NCBI RefSeq assembly: GCF_014712225.1
Contig: NZ_JACXBW010000009.1
Span: 62,001 to 126,000, forward strand
Direction of reading: 5' to 3'
DNA: 64,000 bases
Source of the DNA: Pseudarthrobacter sulfonivorans
GTDB lineage: Bacteria > Actinomycetota > Actinomycetes > Actinomycetales > Micrococcaceae
Shown: positions 1-8,558 of the stretch, piece after piece
Numbering within the stretch: the first letter of the stretch is position 1
Layout of the letters: each line of letters begins with the position of its first letter
The notes under the pieces: model-generated
What the model was told of the DNA's origin: nothing
The model's database searches: none
Seen by the model: the letters and a program-made list of their open reading frames with translations, nothing else
Translations under genes and position numbers: made by a program

Positions 1-219
1 TTTTAGGGGCGGGGTGCGGTTGACTCGCGTGGTTCGCCACGCAGGTTTTCCGCCCCCGCCCCTTCGCGTGGTGGCCATGTCCTGACGGACTTGGCCACCA
101 CGCTTCGGCAGGCCCGTAAGGGAGATGACAGGGCCCCGACCTGAGCTTGCGAAGGTTGGGAGTCATCGACCGCTCCCGGGGCGGAAAACCCGCGCGGCTT
201 CGGCGTTAAGTCGCCGGCC
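1..219. other. Structured non-coding region upstream of prfA
   Basis: I see no convincing gene here. The stretch is dominated by inverted repeats. A 9-bp pairing of 6-14 with 54-62 encloses a perfect 6-bp stem with a TTCG tetraloop (27-42). Next comes a perfect 12-bp stem (66-77 with 92-103) whose interior can pair four more bases. No T-tract follows, so a canonical intrinsic terminator is not evident. It could be the 3' end of the preceding operon (rpmE or rho would be expected here by synteny), or a structured leader of the prfA transcript. The two alternatives cannot be separated from sequence alone. Confidence 0.55.
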
Positions 220-279
220 GTGGCCCGTGGCCCGTGTCTGTTTGTTACTAGACTTGTAAGAGTCGAAAGAGGTTTTGAA

Positions 280-1353
280 ATGTTTGAGTCCGTACAGGGC
301 CTGCTTGATGAGCATGACTCCATCCAGGCGCAGCTGGGGGATCCTGCTGTTTATGCTGACCAGCGGCTGGCTCGGAAGCTGGGGCGGCGGTCTGCGCAGC
401 TCAATGGCATTGTGGAGGCCTATCACAAGTGGGAGGGCATCCGCGATGACCTTGCTGCGGCGAAAGAGATGGCTGGGGAGGACCCCGAGTTTGCTGCCGA
501 GGTGCCTGAGCTGGAGGCTGCCTTGGAGACTGCGTCGGCCAAGCTGCGCAGGCTCCTGATTCCACGCGACCCTGACGACGCCCGCAACGTGATCCTTGAG
601 GTCAAGGGCGGTGAAGGCGGCGACGAAGCCGCCCTGTTCGCCGGCGACCTGCTGCGGATGTACACCCGGTACGCGGAGTCACGCGGCTGGAAGACTGAAC
701 TTATCTCTGCCACCGAGTCTGACCTGGGCGGTTACAAGGACGTCCAGATGGCCGTCAAGGGAAGCTCGAACGATCCTGCCGAGGGTGTTTACGCGCGGCT
801 GAAGTTCGAGGGCGGCGTGCACCGTGTGCAGCGTGTGCCCGTCACCGAATCGCAGGGCCGTATTCACACGTCCGCCGCAGGCGTCCTGGTGCTGCCCGAG
901 GTTGACGAGCCCGAAGAGCTGGACATCAACCAGAACGACCTCAAGATCGACGTCTACCGCTCCTCCGGTCCTGGCGGCCAGTCCGTGAACACCACGGACT
1001 CCGCTGTCCGCATCACCCACCTTCCCACGGGCATCGTGGTGGCCATGCAGAACGAGAAATCGCAGCTGCAGAACCGCGAGGCAGGCATGCGCGTGCTCCG
1101 CGCCCGCATCCTGGCACACCAGCAGGAGATCATCGACGCCGAGAACTCGGCCCAGCGGAAGTCCCAGATCCGTACCATGGACCGTTCGGAACGCATCCGC
1201 ACCTACAACTACCCGGAGAACCGCATCGCGGACCACCGCACCGGCTACAAGGCGTACAACCTGGACCAGGTCATGAACGGCGACCTTGAACCGGTCATCC
1301 AGTCAGCCATCGAGATGGACGAACAGGCACGCCTGGACGCCATCGGCGATTAG
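280..1353 (+). CDS. prfA: Peptide chain release factor 1
   Basis: The 357-aa product is RF-1, which recognises UAA and UAG stop codons and triggers peptidyl-tRNA hydrolysis on the ribosome. The catalytic GGQ motif is visible in the segment [17 protein letters not shown], about residues 228-244, and the length is normal for the family. The start at 280 (MFESVQ) is preferred over an in-frame upstream ATG because GAAAGAGG lies at the right distance and homologues begin at this methionine. A TAGACT hexamer at 249-254 could be a local -10 box. The next gene, prmC, encodes the methyltransferase that modifies the GGQ glutamine. Confidence 0.97.
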   Translation: MFESVQGLLDEHDSIQAQLGDPAVYADQRLARKLGRRSAQLNGIVEAYHKWEGIRDDLAAAKEMAGEDPEFAAEVPELEAALETASAKLRRLLIPRDPDDARNVILEVKGGEGGDEAALFAGDLLRMYTRYAESRGWKTELISATESDLGGYKDVQMAVKGSSNDPAEGVYARLKFEGGVHRVQRVPVTESQGRIHTSAAGVLVLPEVDEPEELDINQNDLKIDVYRSSGPGGQSVNTTDSAVRITHLPTGIVVAMQNEKSQLQNREAGMRVLRARILAHQQEIIDAENSAQRKSQIRTMDRSERIRTYNYPENRIADHRTGYKAYNLDQVMNGDLEPVIQSAIEMDEQARLDAIGD

Positions 1354-1377
1354 CCAGTTGCCGGGAACTGCACAGAT

Positions 1378-2247
1378 ATGACATCCGGCCCGGAACAGTC
1401 ACTGGCCGCTGCCGTCAGTGAGGCCACGGCGGTCCTCCGGGACGCCGGCGTCCCGAGTCCCCGCGTCGACGCTGAGCTGCTCGCGGATCATCTGCTCGGC
1501 GTTGGCCTCGGCCGGCTCCGGGCAATGATGCTGGGGGACTCCCCGGCGCCTGAGGGTTACACCGAACTCGTCGCCGAGCGGGCACAGCGCATCCCCCTGC
1601 AGCACATCACCGGGGTGGCGCACTTCAGGTACCTGGAACTCGCCGTGGGGCCAGGGGTTTTTATTCCGCGCCCGGAAACGGAATCCGTTGTCCAGTTGGT
1701 CATTGACCATGTCAGGGGCATGGTTCATCCGCGGATTGTGGATCTGGGCACGGGATCCGGGGCCATCGCCGGTTCCATCGCGCATGAGGTTCCCGGCGCC
1801 GAAGTCCATGCCGTGGAGTACAGCACGTTCGCCCACGCATGGGCAGCCAGGAACCTGGCCCCGCTGGGCGTTACGCTCACCCTGGGGGACCTGCGGGACG
1901 CGCTGCCGGAACTTAACGGAACGTTCGACGTCGTGGTTTCCAACCCGCCGTACATTCCCGCCGAAGCCATCCCCAATGAACCCGAAGTAGCACTGCACGA
2001 TCCTCCTGAAGCCCTGTACGGCGGAGGTGCGGACGGTATGGAACTTCCGACGGCGGCGGCTGCCTCGGCTGCCCGGCTGCTGGTTCCCGGCGGCTACTTT
2101 GTGATGGAACACGCCGAAGTCCAGGCTGCCTGGATTGGCCGCATGATGGAGCGCACCGGTGCGTGGACAGAGATCACCACGCACCTGGACCTCAACGGCA
2201 AGGAACGCGCCACCAGCGCCGTGCTTGCCGGTCCGCGCCACGACTGA
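1378..2247 (+). CDS. prmC: Release factor glutamine methyltransferase
   Basis: PrmC (HemK) transfers a methyl group from SAM to the glutamine of the release-factor GGQ motif, its substrate being the product of prfA 24 bp upstream. The SAM-binding loop appears as VDLGTGSGAIAGS near residues 120-132, and the catalytic NPPY motif is seen in VVSNPPYIP at about residues 188-196. At 289 aa it has the usual N-terminal helical domain plus Rossmann methyltransferase domain. The prfA-prmC pairing is conserved across bacteria and supports the call. Confidence 0.96.
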   Translation: MTSGPEQSLAAAVSEATAVLRDAGVPSPRVDAELLADHLLGVGLGRLRAMMLGDSPAPEGYTELVAERAQRIPLQHITGVAHFRYLELAVGPGVFIPRPETESVVQLVIDHVRGMVHPRIVDLGTGSGAIAGSIAHEVPGAEVHAVEYSTFAHAWAARNLAPLGVTLTLGDLRDALPELNGTFDVVVSNPPYIPAEAIPNEPEVALHDPPEALYGGGADGMELPTAAAASAARLLVPGGYFVMEHAEVQAAWIGRMMERTGAWTEITTHLDLNGKERATSAVLAGPRHD

Positions 2248-2262
2248 TGAAAGAATAGGCCA

Positions 2263-3030
2263 GTGACCACAACCTACAACTGCACGTCAGAGGACCAGCG
2301 CGCCCTGGGGCTGGAGCATGCGCAGCGTGCCATCAGCGAAAAGAAGTGCGTGGTCTTCCCCACCGACACGGTCTACGGGATCGCGGCCGACGCCTTCTCG
2401 CCGCAGGCCGTCACCATGCTGTTGGTCTCCAAGGGGCGCAGCCGCGCCATGCCCCCGCCCGTGCTCATTCCCCGGATCAACGCCCTGGACGGGCTGGCCA
2501 CGGACATTTCAGCAGACGCCCGCAAGCTGGCGGAAGCGTTCTGGCCGGGCGGACTGACCCTGATCCTGCACGCACAGCCGTCGCTGGACTGGGACCTTGG
2601 TGAGACGCAGGGAACGGTGGCGCTCCGGATGCCCGCCGATGAAGTGGCCCTGGAAATCCTCACCCTAACCGGCCCGCTGGCTGTTTCCTCCGCCAACCGG
2701 ACCGGCCAGGCGCCGGCGCAGACCGCTGCTGAAGCGCGCGCCCAGCTCGCCGAGTCCGTTGAGGTCTACCTCGAAGGCGGCTTCCGTCCCGTGGAGGGAA
2801 CGGACGCCGTACCTTCCACCATCGTGGACGCCACGGGCCCCGTCCTGCGGGTGGTGCGCGACGGCGCCGTGTCCCTCGACCGGCTTCGGGAACATGTCCC
2901 GGGCGTCCTGGGCCTCGGCGAGGTTCCGACGGCTGAGCCTGCGGACGCAGTGCCTGCCGAAGACGCGGGAGACGGCACACCGGACGTGCGGAAACCCGCA
3001 GCGCCCGCCGAAAAGGATCCGGAGGCATGA
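2263..3030 (+). CDS. tsaC: Threonylcarbamoyl-AMP synthase (Sua5/YwlC/TsaC)
   Basis: The enzyme makes threonylcarbamoyl-AMP from threonine, bicarbonate and ATP, the first step of t6A37 modification in ANN-decoding tRNAs. The YrdC-fold signatures are present: FPTDTVYGIAADAF near residues 32-45, the KGRSR stretch, and SSANRTGQ in the nucleotide pocket. It starts with GTG. The last 40 or so residues are a low-complexity, Ala/Glu/Asp-rich tail rather than a full Sua5 domain. Its stop overlaps the next start (ATGA), so it is translationally coupled to the glycosyltransferase. The same position after prmC is seen in mycobacteria (Rv1301). Confidence 0.93.
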   Translation: MTTTYNCTSEDQRALGLEHAQRAISEKKCVVFPTDTVYGIAADAFSPQAVTMLLVSKGRSRAMPPPVLIPRINALDGLATDISADARKLAEAFWPGGLTLILHAQPSLDWDLGETQGTVALRMPADEVALEILTLTGPLAVSSANRTGQAPAQTAAEARAQLAESVEVYLEGGFRPVEGTDAVPSTIVDATGPVLRVVRDGAVSLDRLREHVPGVLGLGEVPTAEPADAVPAEDAGDGTPDVRKPAAPAEKDPEA

Positions 3031-3800
3031 TCCTTGGCCGCGACCGCCTAAATCTCCTGGACGTCGAGGTCACTGCCGTGCAGGAGCACGGCATGGCAGG
3101 GGTTCTCAGCGGACTTATCGCAGCGGGGGGCCGGCGCACGGTGGTCGGACATAACCTGCACAGCTGCTACCTCTATCACACGCTTCCGGCATTCAGGGAG
3201 CTGTACGATTCGGCCGATGTTGTGCTCATGGACGGTGCTCCTGTGTATGCGCTCTGGAAGCTGCAAGGACACAGCGCTGCGCCCGACACCAGCTTCCGGG
3301 TGGGTTCGACGGACTGGATCAAGCACCTGGGTTCCGTACAGGGCCTGGACCGCGTGGCCGTTGTCGGAACCAACGGAACCAGCAACGCCCTGGCATGCCG
3401 GAAGCTTGAGACGCTCTTGCCCGGCGCCCGGGTTCTCGGCTGGGCCGGGGAGAACTGGGGCCCTGAGAGGGAAAGCAGCGTCGTCGACGAACTGCAGGCC
3501 TTTGCCCCTAACCTGGTTCTCGTCGGGCTGGGAATGCCGCTGCAGGAAACCTTCCTGTGGCACCGCCGCGATGATCTTCCGGAGGCAGTTTATGGTGCCG
3601 TAGGCGGAGCACTGGACCAGATTTCCGGACACCAGGTCCTCGCCCCGCGGTGGCTTGGCCGGCTCGGATTCGAATGGCTTTGGCGGCTTATGATCTCCCC
3701 CCGGAGGGTTTTCGGCCGCGTGTTCATTGAGCCCTGGAAACTGGCCGCTATCCTGGCCGGCAGGAAATTTCGATCCACGAAAACAGGGGCCAGCAAATGA
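3027..3800 (+). CDS. WecG/TagA/CpsF family glycosyltransferase (GT26)
   Basis: This 257-aa protein belongs to the family that adds the second sugar (typically ManNAc or ManNAcA) to undecaprenyl-PP-GlcNAc at the inner membrane face. Visible family marks are VVGHNLHSCY near the N-terminus, ADVVLMDGAPVYAL, RVAVVGTNG, the stretch LVLVGLGMPLQE, and a final basic segment (FEWLWRLMISPRR) that attaches to the membrane. It sits between sua5 and a GT2 gene with 4-base overlaps at both ends, and wecA, which makes the lipid-linked GlcNAc acceptor, follows two genes later. The exact donor sugar cannot be read from sequence. Confidence 0.88.
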   Translation: MILGRDRLNLLDVEVTAVQEHGMAGVLSGLIAAGGRRTVVGHNLHSCYLYHTLPAFRELYDSADVVLMDGAPVYALWKLQGHSAAPDTSFRVGSTDWIKHLGSVQGLDRVAVVGTNGTSNALACRKLETLLPGARVLGWAGENWGPERESSVVDELQAFAPNLVLVGLGMPLQETFLWHRRDDLPEAVYGAVGGALDQISGHQVLAPRWLGRLGFEWLWRLMISPRRVFGRVFIEPWKLAAILAGRKFRSTKTGASK

Positions 3801-4756
3801 CCAAGAACGTCGTCGCCGTGGTTGTCACGTATAACCGGCGCGAGCTCCTTGAAACCACGCTCCGCGGCATCACGTCCGGAACGGTGCAACCCGCCGCCAT
3901 TGTGGTCGTGGACAACGCCTCCACCGATGAAACAGCAGATTTCCTGGCCTCCTACGATGGTCCGGTGCCGACGGACACCATCCGGCTCCGGCAGAACCTG
4001 GGCGGTGCCGGCGGATTTGTGGTGGGCATGGAGCGGGCCGTCCTGGACCATGCCGCGGACTATGTCTGGATCATGGACGACGACACGGAACCGCAGCCGG
4101 ACGCCCTCGCGGCGGCCCTGGCGGCCTCGCTCGCCTACGCCGCGGCAGCCGGTGATGAGCCAAGTTTTGTGGCCAGCCGCGTGGTCTGGACCGACGGACG
4201 GGACCATCCGATGAACCGTATGCGGCCGCGGCTGGGTGCGAGCGAGCACGAGCGCGCCATCGCGGCCCGTGCCGGGGGAGTGCAAATCAGGACCGCCTCG
4301 TTCGTTTCGATCCTCATTGACGCCGGTGAAATCCGCCGCCACGGCCTTCCCATTGCGGACTACTTCATCTGGAACGACGATCTGGAGTACACAGCCCGGA
4401 TCTCGCGCCGCCGGAATGCCATCTCCGTAGAAAATTCCGTGGCGAGCCATCACACCAAGTCCTTTGGTGATGCCGGCGCTGATCCCGGTGCGCGCTTCTA
4501 CTACGAGGTGCGGAACAAGGTGTGGGTCTACACGCGTTCAGCGGCGCTTACCCCCTGGGAGAAGGTCCTGTATTCGGGTGCCTCAGTGCGCAACTGGACC
4601 CGGACCATCGCCGGCTCGCCGAACAAGCGGCTTCTCCTCACCGGCTTCCTGCGGGGACTCCTGCACGGCATGAAGGCCCCCCGCAGCAACGAACAGGTAC
4701 TCAGCGGGATCTATCCGCTCCGCGACGTGCGGCTGACCGGGGGACCCGTCGCATGA
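3797..4756 (+). CDS. GT2 family glycosyltransferase (GlfT1/rhamnosyltransferase-like)
   Basis: The 319-aa GT-A fold protein has a nucleotide-binding start (VVVTYNRRELL), VVDNASTDET, and the metal-binding triad IMDDDTEP near residues 93-100. A further acidic site, WNDDLEY, is typical of the galactofuranosyl/rhamnosyl transferases that extend cell-wall linkage units. It overlaps both neighbours by 4 bp. With the adjacent GT26 enzyme and WecA it would make a plausible three-step assembly of a lipid-linked oligosaccharide primer. The sugar is unknown; the GlfT1-like label is inference from overall appearance. Confidence 0.85.
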   Translation: MTKNVVAVVVTYNRRELLETTLRGITSGTVQPAAIVVVDNASTDETADFLASYDGPVPTDTIRLRQNLGGAGGFVVGMERAVLDHAADYVWIMDDDTEPQPDALAAALAASLAYAAAAGDEPSFVASRVVWTDGRDHPMNRMRPRLGASEHERAIAARAGGVQIRTASFVSILIDAGEIRRHGLPIADYFIWNDDLEYTARISRRRNAISVENSVASHHTKSFGDAGADPGARFYYEVRNKVWVYTRSAALTPWEKVLYSGASVRNWTRTIAGSPNKRLLLTGFLRGLLHGMKAPRSNEQVLSGIYPLRDVRLTGGPVA

Positions 4757-5865
4757 TCATGTACCTGCTGATGGGGCTGGTCGCTGCGGTCGTGTCCTAT
4801 GGGGCCACCTGGGCCGCACGCGTCGTGGGCAACCGGCTCGAACTCCATATGCCCATCCGCAGCCGTGACATGCACTCGACGCCGGTGTCCCGGCTCGGCG
4901 GTGTGGCCATCTTCCTCGGCGTGCTGATTGCCCTCGTCGTGGCCAGCCAGTCCTTCTTCGTCAAGGACATCTACCGCAACAATTTCTCACCCTGGGGCGT
5001 CCTGGCCGGCGCGGCACTGATCGTGCTGGTGGGCGTCGCGGATGACCTCCTGGACATCCGGTGGTGGGTGAAACTCATTGGCCAAAGCGCTGCGGCCCTG
5101 GTTGTGGCCATCTGGGGAGTCCGGATGACCATTGTGCCGTGGGTGCCGGAGCCGATCGTCCTTGAGAACGAGATGCTCCGGATCGTGCTGACCGCCGGGC
5201 TGATTGTCACCACCATGAACGCCTTCAACTTCATCGACGGCCTGGACGGCCTCGCAGCCGGCGCGGCCATCATCGGCGGAACCGCCTTTTTCTTCACGGC
5301 GTACTGGGTCCACCGCAATGCCGTCCTGTTGGACTACTCGGACCTCGCCACCCTGCTCACGGCAGTCGTTGTGGGCAGTTGCATCGGCTTCCTGCCGCAC
5401 AACTGGTTTCCGTCCAAGATCTTCATGGGCGATTCGGGTGCCATGCTCATCGGGCTGCTGTTCGCCGCCGCCGGTATCGTTTCCACGGGCCAAATCACTT
5501 CAGGCCTGTACGACCGGGCCAACGGCATCTCCACGGTCATCCCTATCCTGCTGCCCTTCGCCGTGCTCTTCCTGCCACTGCTTGACCTGGGGCTCGCCGT
5601 CATCCGGCGGACAGCGAAAGGGCGCTCACCCTGGTCCGCGGACCGCGGCCACCTCCACCACAAGCTTCTGGACATCGGCTACTCGCACCGGACCGCCGTC
5701 ATCCTGATGTATCTGTGGACCGCGGTGGTGTCCTTCGGCGGCCTGGCTTTCGCTGTGTTCCCGTGGCAGCCCGTGCTCGCCGTGGACCTCTTCGCCACGC
5801 TGGTCATGGGCCTGGTGACGGCGTGGCCGTACCTGCGGCGGGGGAGCGACGAGCCGGCCACATAA
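4753..5865 (+). CDS. wecA: WecA-like undecaprenyl-phosphate GlcNAc-1-phosphate transferase
   Basis: This is a multi-pass membrane enzyme of the MraY/WecA family, transferring GlcNAc-1-P (or a related sugar phosphate) to undecaprenyl phosphate and so starting synthesis of wall polysaccharide. Family signatures are visible: the DMHSTPVSRLGG loop near the N-terminus, GVADDLLDIRWW, NAFNFIDGLDGLAAG, FMGDSGAM, and the cytoplasmic histidine loop DRGHLHHKLLDIG. The start at 4753 overlaps the upstream stop (ATGA) and gives 370 aa; an in-frame ATG 6 bp later is possible. The same gene precedes the atp operon in mycobacteria (Rv1302). Confidence 0.93.
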   Translation: MIMYLLMGLVAAVVSYGATWAARVVGNRLELHMPIRSRDMHSTPVSRLGGVAIFLGVLIALVVASQSFFVKDIYRNNFSPWGVLAGAALIVLVGVADDLLDIRWWVKLIGQSAAALVVAIWGVRMTIVPWVPEPIVLENEMLRIVLTAGLIVTTMNAFNFIDGLDGLAAGAAIIGGTAFFFTAYWVHRNAVLLDYSDLATLLTAVVVGSCIGFLPHNWFPSKIFMGDSGAMLIGLLFAAAGIVSTGQITSGLYDRANGISTVIPILLPFAVLFLPLLDLGLAVIRRTAKGRSPWSADRGHLHHKLLDIGYSHRTAVILMYLWTAVVSFGGLAFAVFPWQPVLAVDLFATLVMGLVTAWPYLRRGSDEPAT

Positions 5866-5870
5866 CCGTG

Positions 5871-5899
5871 TTCGAATTCATTTCTATCTCGTGTAGAAT
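5871..5899 (+). promoter_or_regulatory. Predicted atp operon promoter
   Basis: TAGAAT at 5894-5899 fits the actinobacterial -10 consensus, and a weak TTCGAA at 5871-5876 stands 17 bp upstream. It lies in the only sizeable gap (93 bp) between wecA and the first ATP synthase gene. Transcription would start near 5906. Confidence 0.55.
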
Positions 5900-5902
5900 T
5901 TA

Positions 5903-5922
5903 GGGGCAGCCCAAGCTGCCCC
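5903..5922 (+). other. Stem-loop at the predicted 5' end of the atp mRNA
   Basis: A perfect 8-bp G/C-rich stem (GGGGCAGC with GCTGCCCC) closes a CCAA loop. It begins 4 bp after the predicted -10 box. It could protect the 5' end of the atp transcript. It could also terminate wecA transcription, although no T-tract follows. Confidence 0.6.
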
Positions 5923-5958
5923 TCCACCCAGCCCCAGGGCGCCGACGATTGGGATCCC

Positions 5959-6441
5959 ATGACCTCCAACGCCGACCCCGGACCATCGTCCGGCAACGGA
6001 TCCGCTGGCGTCTCCGGTCCCACCCAATCCCTGTGGCTTCGCCTCCTGGCGCTGAGTTCAGCTGCCGGCGGGGCGGCAATCATTCTGGCCGGCATTCCTG
6101 CCGTCATCCTGAACGGGCCCGACGGCGTCCTGTCCAGTACGTTGGGCGGCCTCCTGGTGATGGCGTTCTTTGCCATCAGCCTTCTGGTAGGGCACTTTAT
6201 GGGACGCAACAACCCGTCAGGTGCCATCGGAATGTTCGTGGCCACCTACTTTGTCAAAGTGGTGGGGTTTGCAGTTGTCCTGTTCCTGATCGGGGCTCCT
6301 GCCTGGCTGCACGGCCGCTGGTTCCTGATAGGCGCCGTCGCCACTGTTGTCCTGTGGCAGGCCGCCGAAATTTTCGGCTTCAGCAAGGCACGCCTGCAGA
6401 TTTACAACGACCCCGAGCCGAAGGAGCCAAACAATGTCTGA
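5959..6441 (+). CDS. AtpI-like small membrane protein preceding ATP synthase genes
   Basis: The 160-aa product has about four hydrophobic segments (around residues 28-52, 60-82, 92-112 and 122-140) and a hydrophilic N-terminus. It sits directly before the next AtpI-like gene and atpB, where mycobacteria carry Rv1303. Members of this group are thought to help assembly of the c-ring or supply Mg2+, but the function is not established for actinobacteria. Its last 8 bp overlap the next start, implying translational coupling. Confidence 0.75.
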   Translation: MTSNADPGPSSGNGSAGVSGPTQSLWLRLLALSSAAGGAAIILAGIPAVILNGPDGVLSSTLGGLLVMAFFAISLLVGHFMGRNNPSGAIGMFVATYFVKVVGFAVVLFLIGAPAWLHGRWFLIGAVATVVLWQAAEIFGFSKARLQIYNDPEPKEPNNV

Positions 6442-6772
6442 TCGGAAACGAGCAGGGGATAGCGGCTCCTCCGCCTCCAAGAGCACTCCTTCCACACCCG
6501 GCGTGTCGGCCGATAACAGCGACGGCGGATACAACGCCGGCATGGCCGTATTCAGCTACATAATTGGCGGAATCATCGTCTGGAGTTTGATAGGGTGGGG
6601 TCTGGATAATCTGTGGGGAACCCGCTGGATCGTGCTCGCAGGCGCTCTGCTTGGAGCTCTCGGAGGATTTTATCTTTCCCATATGCATGGCCTTACCAGT
6701 TCCAGAAATACAGCCGGTAAGAGCGATGCGGACAGCGGTCCGTCTACGGACGGAAACACTAATGCCAAATAA
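6434..6772 (+). CDS. AtpI/AtpZ-family ATP synthase accessory protein
   Basis: The 112-aa protein has a polar, Ser-rich N-terminus, then two membrane helices (about residues 33-53 and 63-81) with the pattern GWGLDNLWGTRW between them, characteristic of the AtpZ/AtpI group. An AAGGAG site 8 nt before the ATG at 6434 fixes the start, which lies inside the upstream gene. The C-terminus is polar. It is presumed to act with the preceding protein in Fo assembly. Confidence 0.78.
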   Translation: MSDRKRAGDSGSSASKSTPSTPGVSADNSDGGYNAGMAVFSYIIGGIIVWSLIGWGLDNLWGTRWIVLAGALLGALGGFYLSHMHGLTSSRNTAGKSDADSGPSTDGNTNAK

Positions 6773-6853
6773 TTTCACAGGGGGAACTGCGGACGAAAAA
6801 TCCGTGGCTCCCTGCCCAACGCCCAATGATGGACACTGCAGAGAGGAAACGCG

Positions 6854-7654
6854 TTGATCGCGCTTGCGCTCCCGGCCCAAGATTCAGGAGAGTTCACTCC
6901 TCCTGGAATTGAAGAAATGCACCTGCCGGCAATCCTGCCGTGGGGGGCGGCAGACGGATTCTCCAAGCAGATGCTGCTGGTTATCCTGTCGGTCGTCATT
7001 ATCGCCACATTCTTTCTGCTAGCTGCGCGGAAGCAGCAGCTCGTCCCCGGCAAGCTCCAGTTCGCTGGTGAGATGGCTTATGGCTTTGTCCGTAATGGCA
7101 TTGCCAAGGACATTATCGGCGGCAAAGACTTCATGAAGTACGTCCCGCTGTTGTTCAGCCTCTTCTTCTTCATCCTGGTGAACAACATCTACGGCGCCAT
7201 CCCGGTGCTCCAGCTCCCGAGCTTCTCCCACGTCGGCGGCGCCTATGTCCTCGCAGGCATTGTGTACATCACCTGGATTGCCATCGGCATCAGGAAGAAC
7301 GGCCTGCGCTACTTCAAGCTGGCTACCGTACCCTCCGGTGTGCCGATCTATATCCTTCCCCTGATCATCCCCATCGAGATCATCTCGAACTTCCTGGTCC
7401 GGCCAGTAACTCACAGCCTGCGTCTCTTTGCCACCATGCTGGCAGGCCACCTCATCGTCATGATCGCCGGATCCGGCATCGAGTTCCTGATCATGCAGGA
7501 GAGCGTCCTGCTCAAGGGAGCCTCGGTACTCGTCCTGGCCGGCTCCATCGCCATGTACATGCTGGAGGCGCTCATCATGGCCCTCCAGGCGTACGTCTTC
7601 ACGCTGCTGACTGCCATCTATATCGAAGGCGCGCTGCACGCGGACAGCCACTAA
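6854..7654 (+). CDS. atpB: ATP synthase Fo subunit a
   Basis: Subunit a forms the proton half-channels next to the c-ring. The essential helix with the conserved arginine is visible in [18 protein letters not shown], and [18 protein letters not shown] closes the protein. The start is a TTG at 6854 supported by GAGAGGAAA just upstream; the next in-frame ATG (6917) would remove 21 residues that precede the first helix. At 266 aa the length is usual for the family. Confidence 0.97.
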   Translation: MIALALPAQDSGEFTPPGIEEMHLPAILPWGAADGFSKQMLLVILSVVIIATFFLLAARKQQLVPGKLQFAGEMAYGFVRNGIAKDIIGGKDFMKYVPLLFSLFFFILVNNIYGAIPVLQLPSFSHVGGAYVLAGIVYITWIAIGIRKNGLRYFKLATVPSGVPIYILPLIIPIEIISNFLVRPVTHSLRLFATMLAGHLIVMIAGSGIEFLIMQESVLLKGASVLVLAGSIAMYMLEALIMALQAYVFTLLTAIYIEGALHADSH

Positions 7655-7701
7655 GGCACCCACAATCTTCCCCTCACGGGGATGAAGCAACCCAAACAAC
7701 C

Positions 7702-7717
7702 TGCCACATGGGTGGCA
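7702..7717 (+). other. Small hairpin upstream of the atpE ribosome-binding site
   Basis: TGCCAC pairs with GTGGCA around an ATGG loop, immediately 5' of the GAAAGGAAG ribosome-binding site of atpE. It could influence translation of subunit c, which is needed in multiple copies. The loop contains a spurious in-frame ATG at 7708. Confidence 0.4.
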
Positions 7718-7734
7718 TCTTGAAAGGAAGAAAA

Positions 7735-7953
7735 ATGGAAGGCTCCATCAACGGCTCCCTCAACCTCATCGGCTACGGCCTCTCCGCTATCGGCGGTGGT
7801 ATCGGTGTGGGTCTCGTGTTCGCCGCTTACATCAACGGTGTGGCACGTCAGCCGGAGGCCCAGCGCGTCCTGCAGCCGATCGCATTCCTCGGCCTGGCGC
7901 TGACTGAAGCCCTCGCCATCCTCGGCCTGGTCTTCGCCTTCGTTCTTAAGTAA
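7735..7953 (+). CDS. atpE: ATP synthase Fo subunit c
   Basis: The 72-aa proteolipid consists of two membrane helices joined by a polar loop (ARQPEAQ). The proton-carrying carboxylate is the Glu of [10 protein letters not shown] in helix 2, and the glycine-rich GGGIGVGL stretch lies in helix 1. The true start is the ATG at 7735 after GAAAGGAAG, not the in-frame ATG at 7708, which would add nine residues absent from homologues. Glu rather than Asp at the ion site is normal for actinobacteria. Confidence 0.98.
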   Translation: MEGSINGSLNLIGYGLSAIGGGIGVGLVFAAYINGVARQPEAQRVLQPIAFLGLALTEALAILGLVFAFVLK

Positions 7954-8006
7954 ACCTTCAGAACCTAGCGAACATCCAGAACCGAGTAGAAAAGGACGGG
8001 TGAATT

Positions 8007-8558
8007 ATGAACCAGGTGATCATCTCAGCCGCCACAGAGGGCGAGACTAACCCACTGGTACCCAACGTCTGGGAAATGGGCGTTGTCCTCGTCGGCTTTG
8101 CTGTCCTCATGTTCATCGTGGTCAAGTTCATTGTCCCGATGTTCGAGAAGACGTTTGCAGAGCGCGCTGAGGCAATTGAAGGCGGCATCGCCAAGGCTGA
8201 AAAGGCCCAGGCAGAAGCATCGGCTGCCCTCGAAGAGTACAAGCAGCAGCTCACGGATGCCCGCGCGGAAGCTAACCGCATCCGCGAGGAAGCCCGTGGA
8301 GAAGGCGCCCAGATCCTTGCTGATCTGAAGGAAAAGGCAGCCGCTGAATCGGCCCGCATCACGGCCCAGGCACACGTGCAGATCGAATCGGAGCGTCAGG
8401 CGGCAGTTGTGTCCCTGCGGTCCGAGGTGGGCACGCTGGCCACCACGCTGGCAGGCCGCATTGTTGGCGAAGCGCTCAACGATGACGAGCGTTCCGCCCG
8501 CGTTGTTGACCGGTTCCTGGCAGATCTGGAGACCCAGAACGCAGGTGCAGCTAAGTAA
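8007..8558 (+). CDS. atpF: ATP synthase Fo subunit b
   Basis: The 183-aa product has one N-terminal membrane helix (about residues 25-47), then a long charged, Ala/Glu/Lys-rich coiled-coil that forms the peripheral stator stalk and meets subunit delta. Its TAA stop overlaps the ATG of atpH (TAATG), giving tight coupling of the two stator subunits. Confidence 0.96.
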   Translation: MNQVIISAATEGETNPLVPNVWEMGVVLVGFAVLMFIVVKFIVPMFEKTFAERAEAIEGGIAKAEKAQAEASAALEEYKQQLTDARAEANRIREEARGEGAQILADLKEKAAAESARITAQAHVQIESERQAAVVSLRSEVGTLATTLAGRIVGEALNDDERSARVVDRFLADLETQNAGAAK

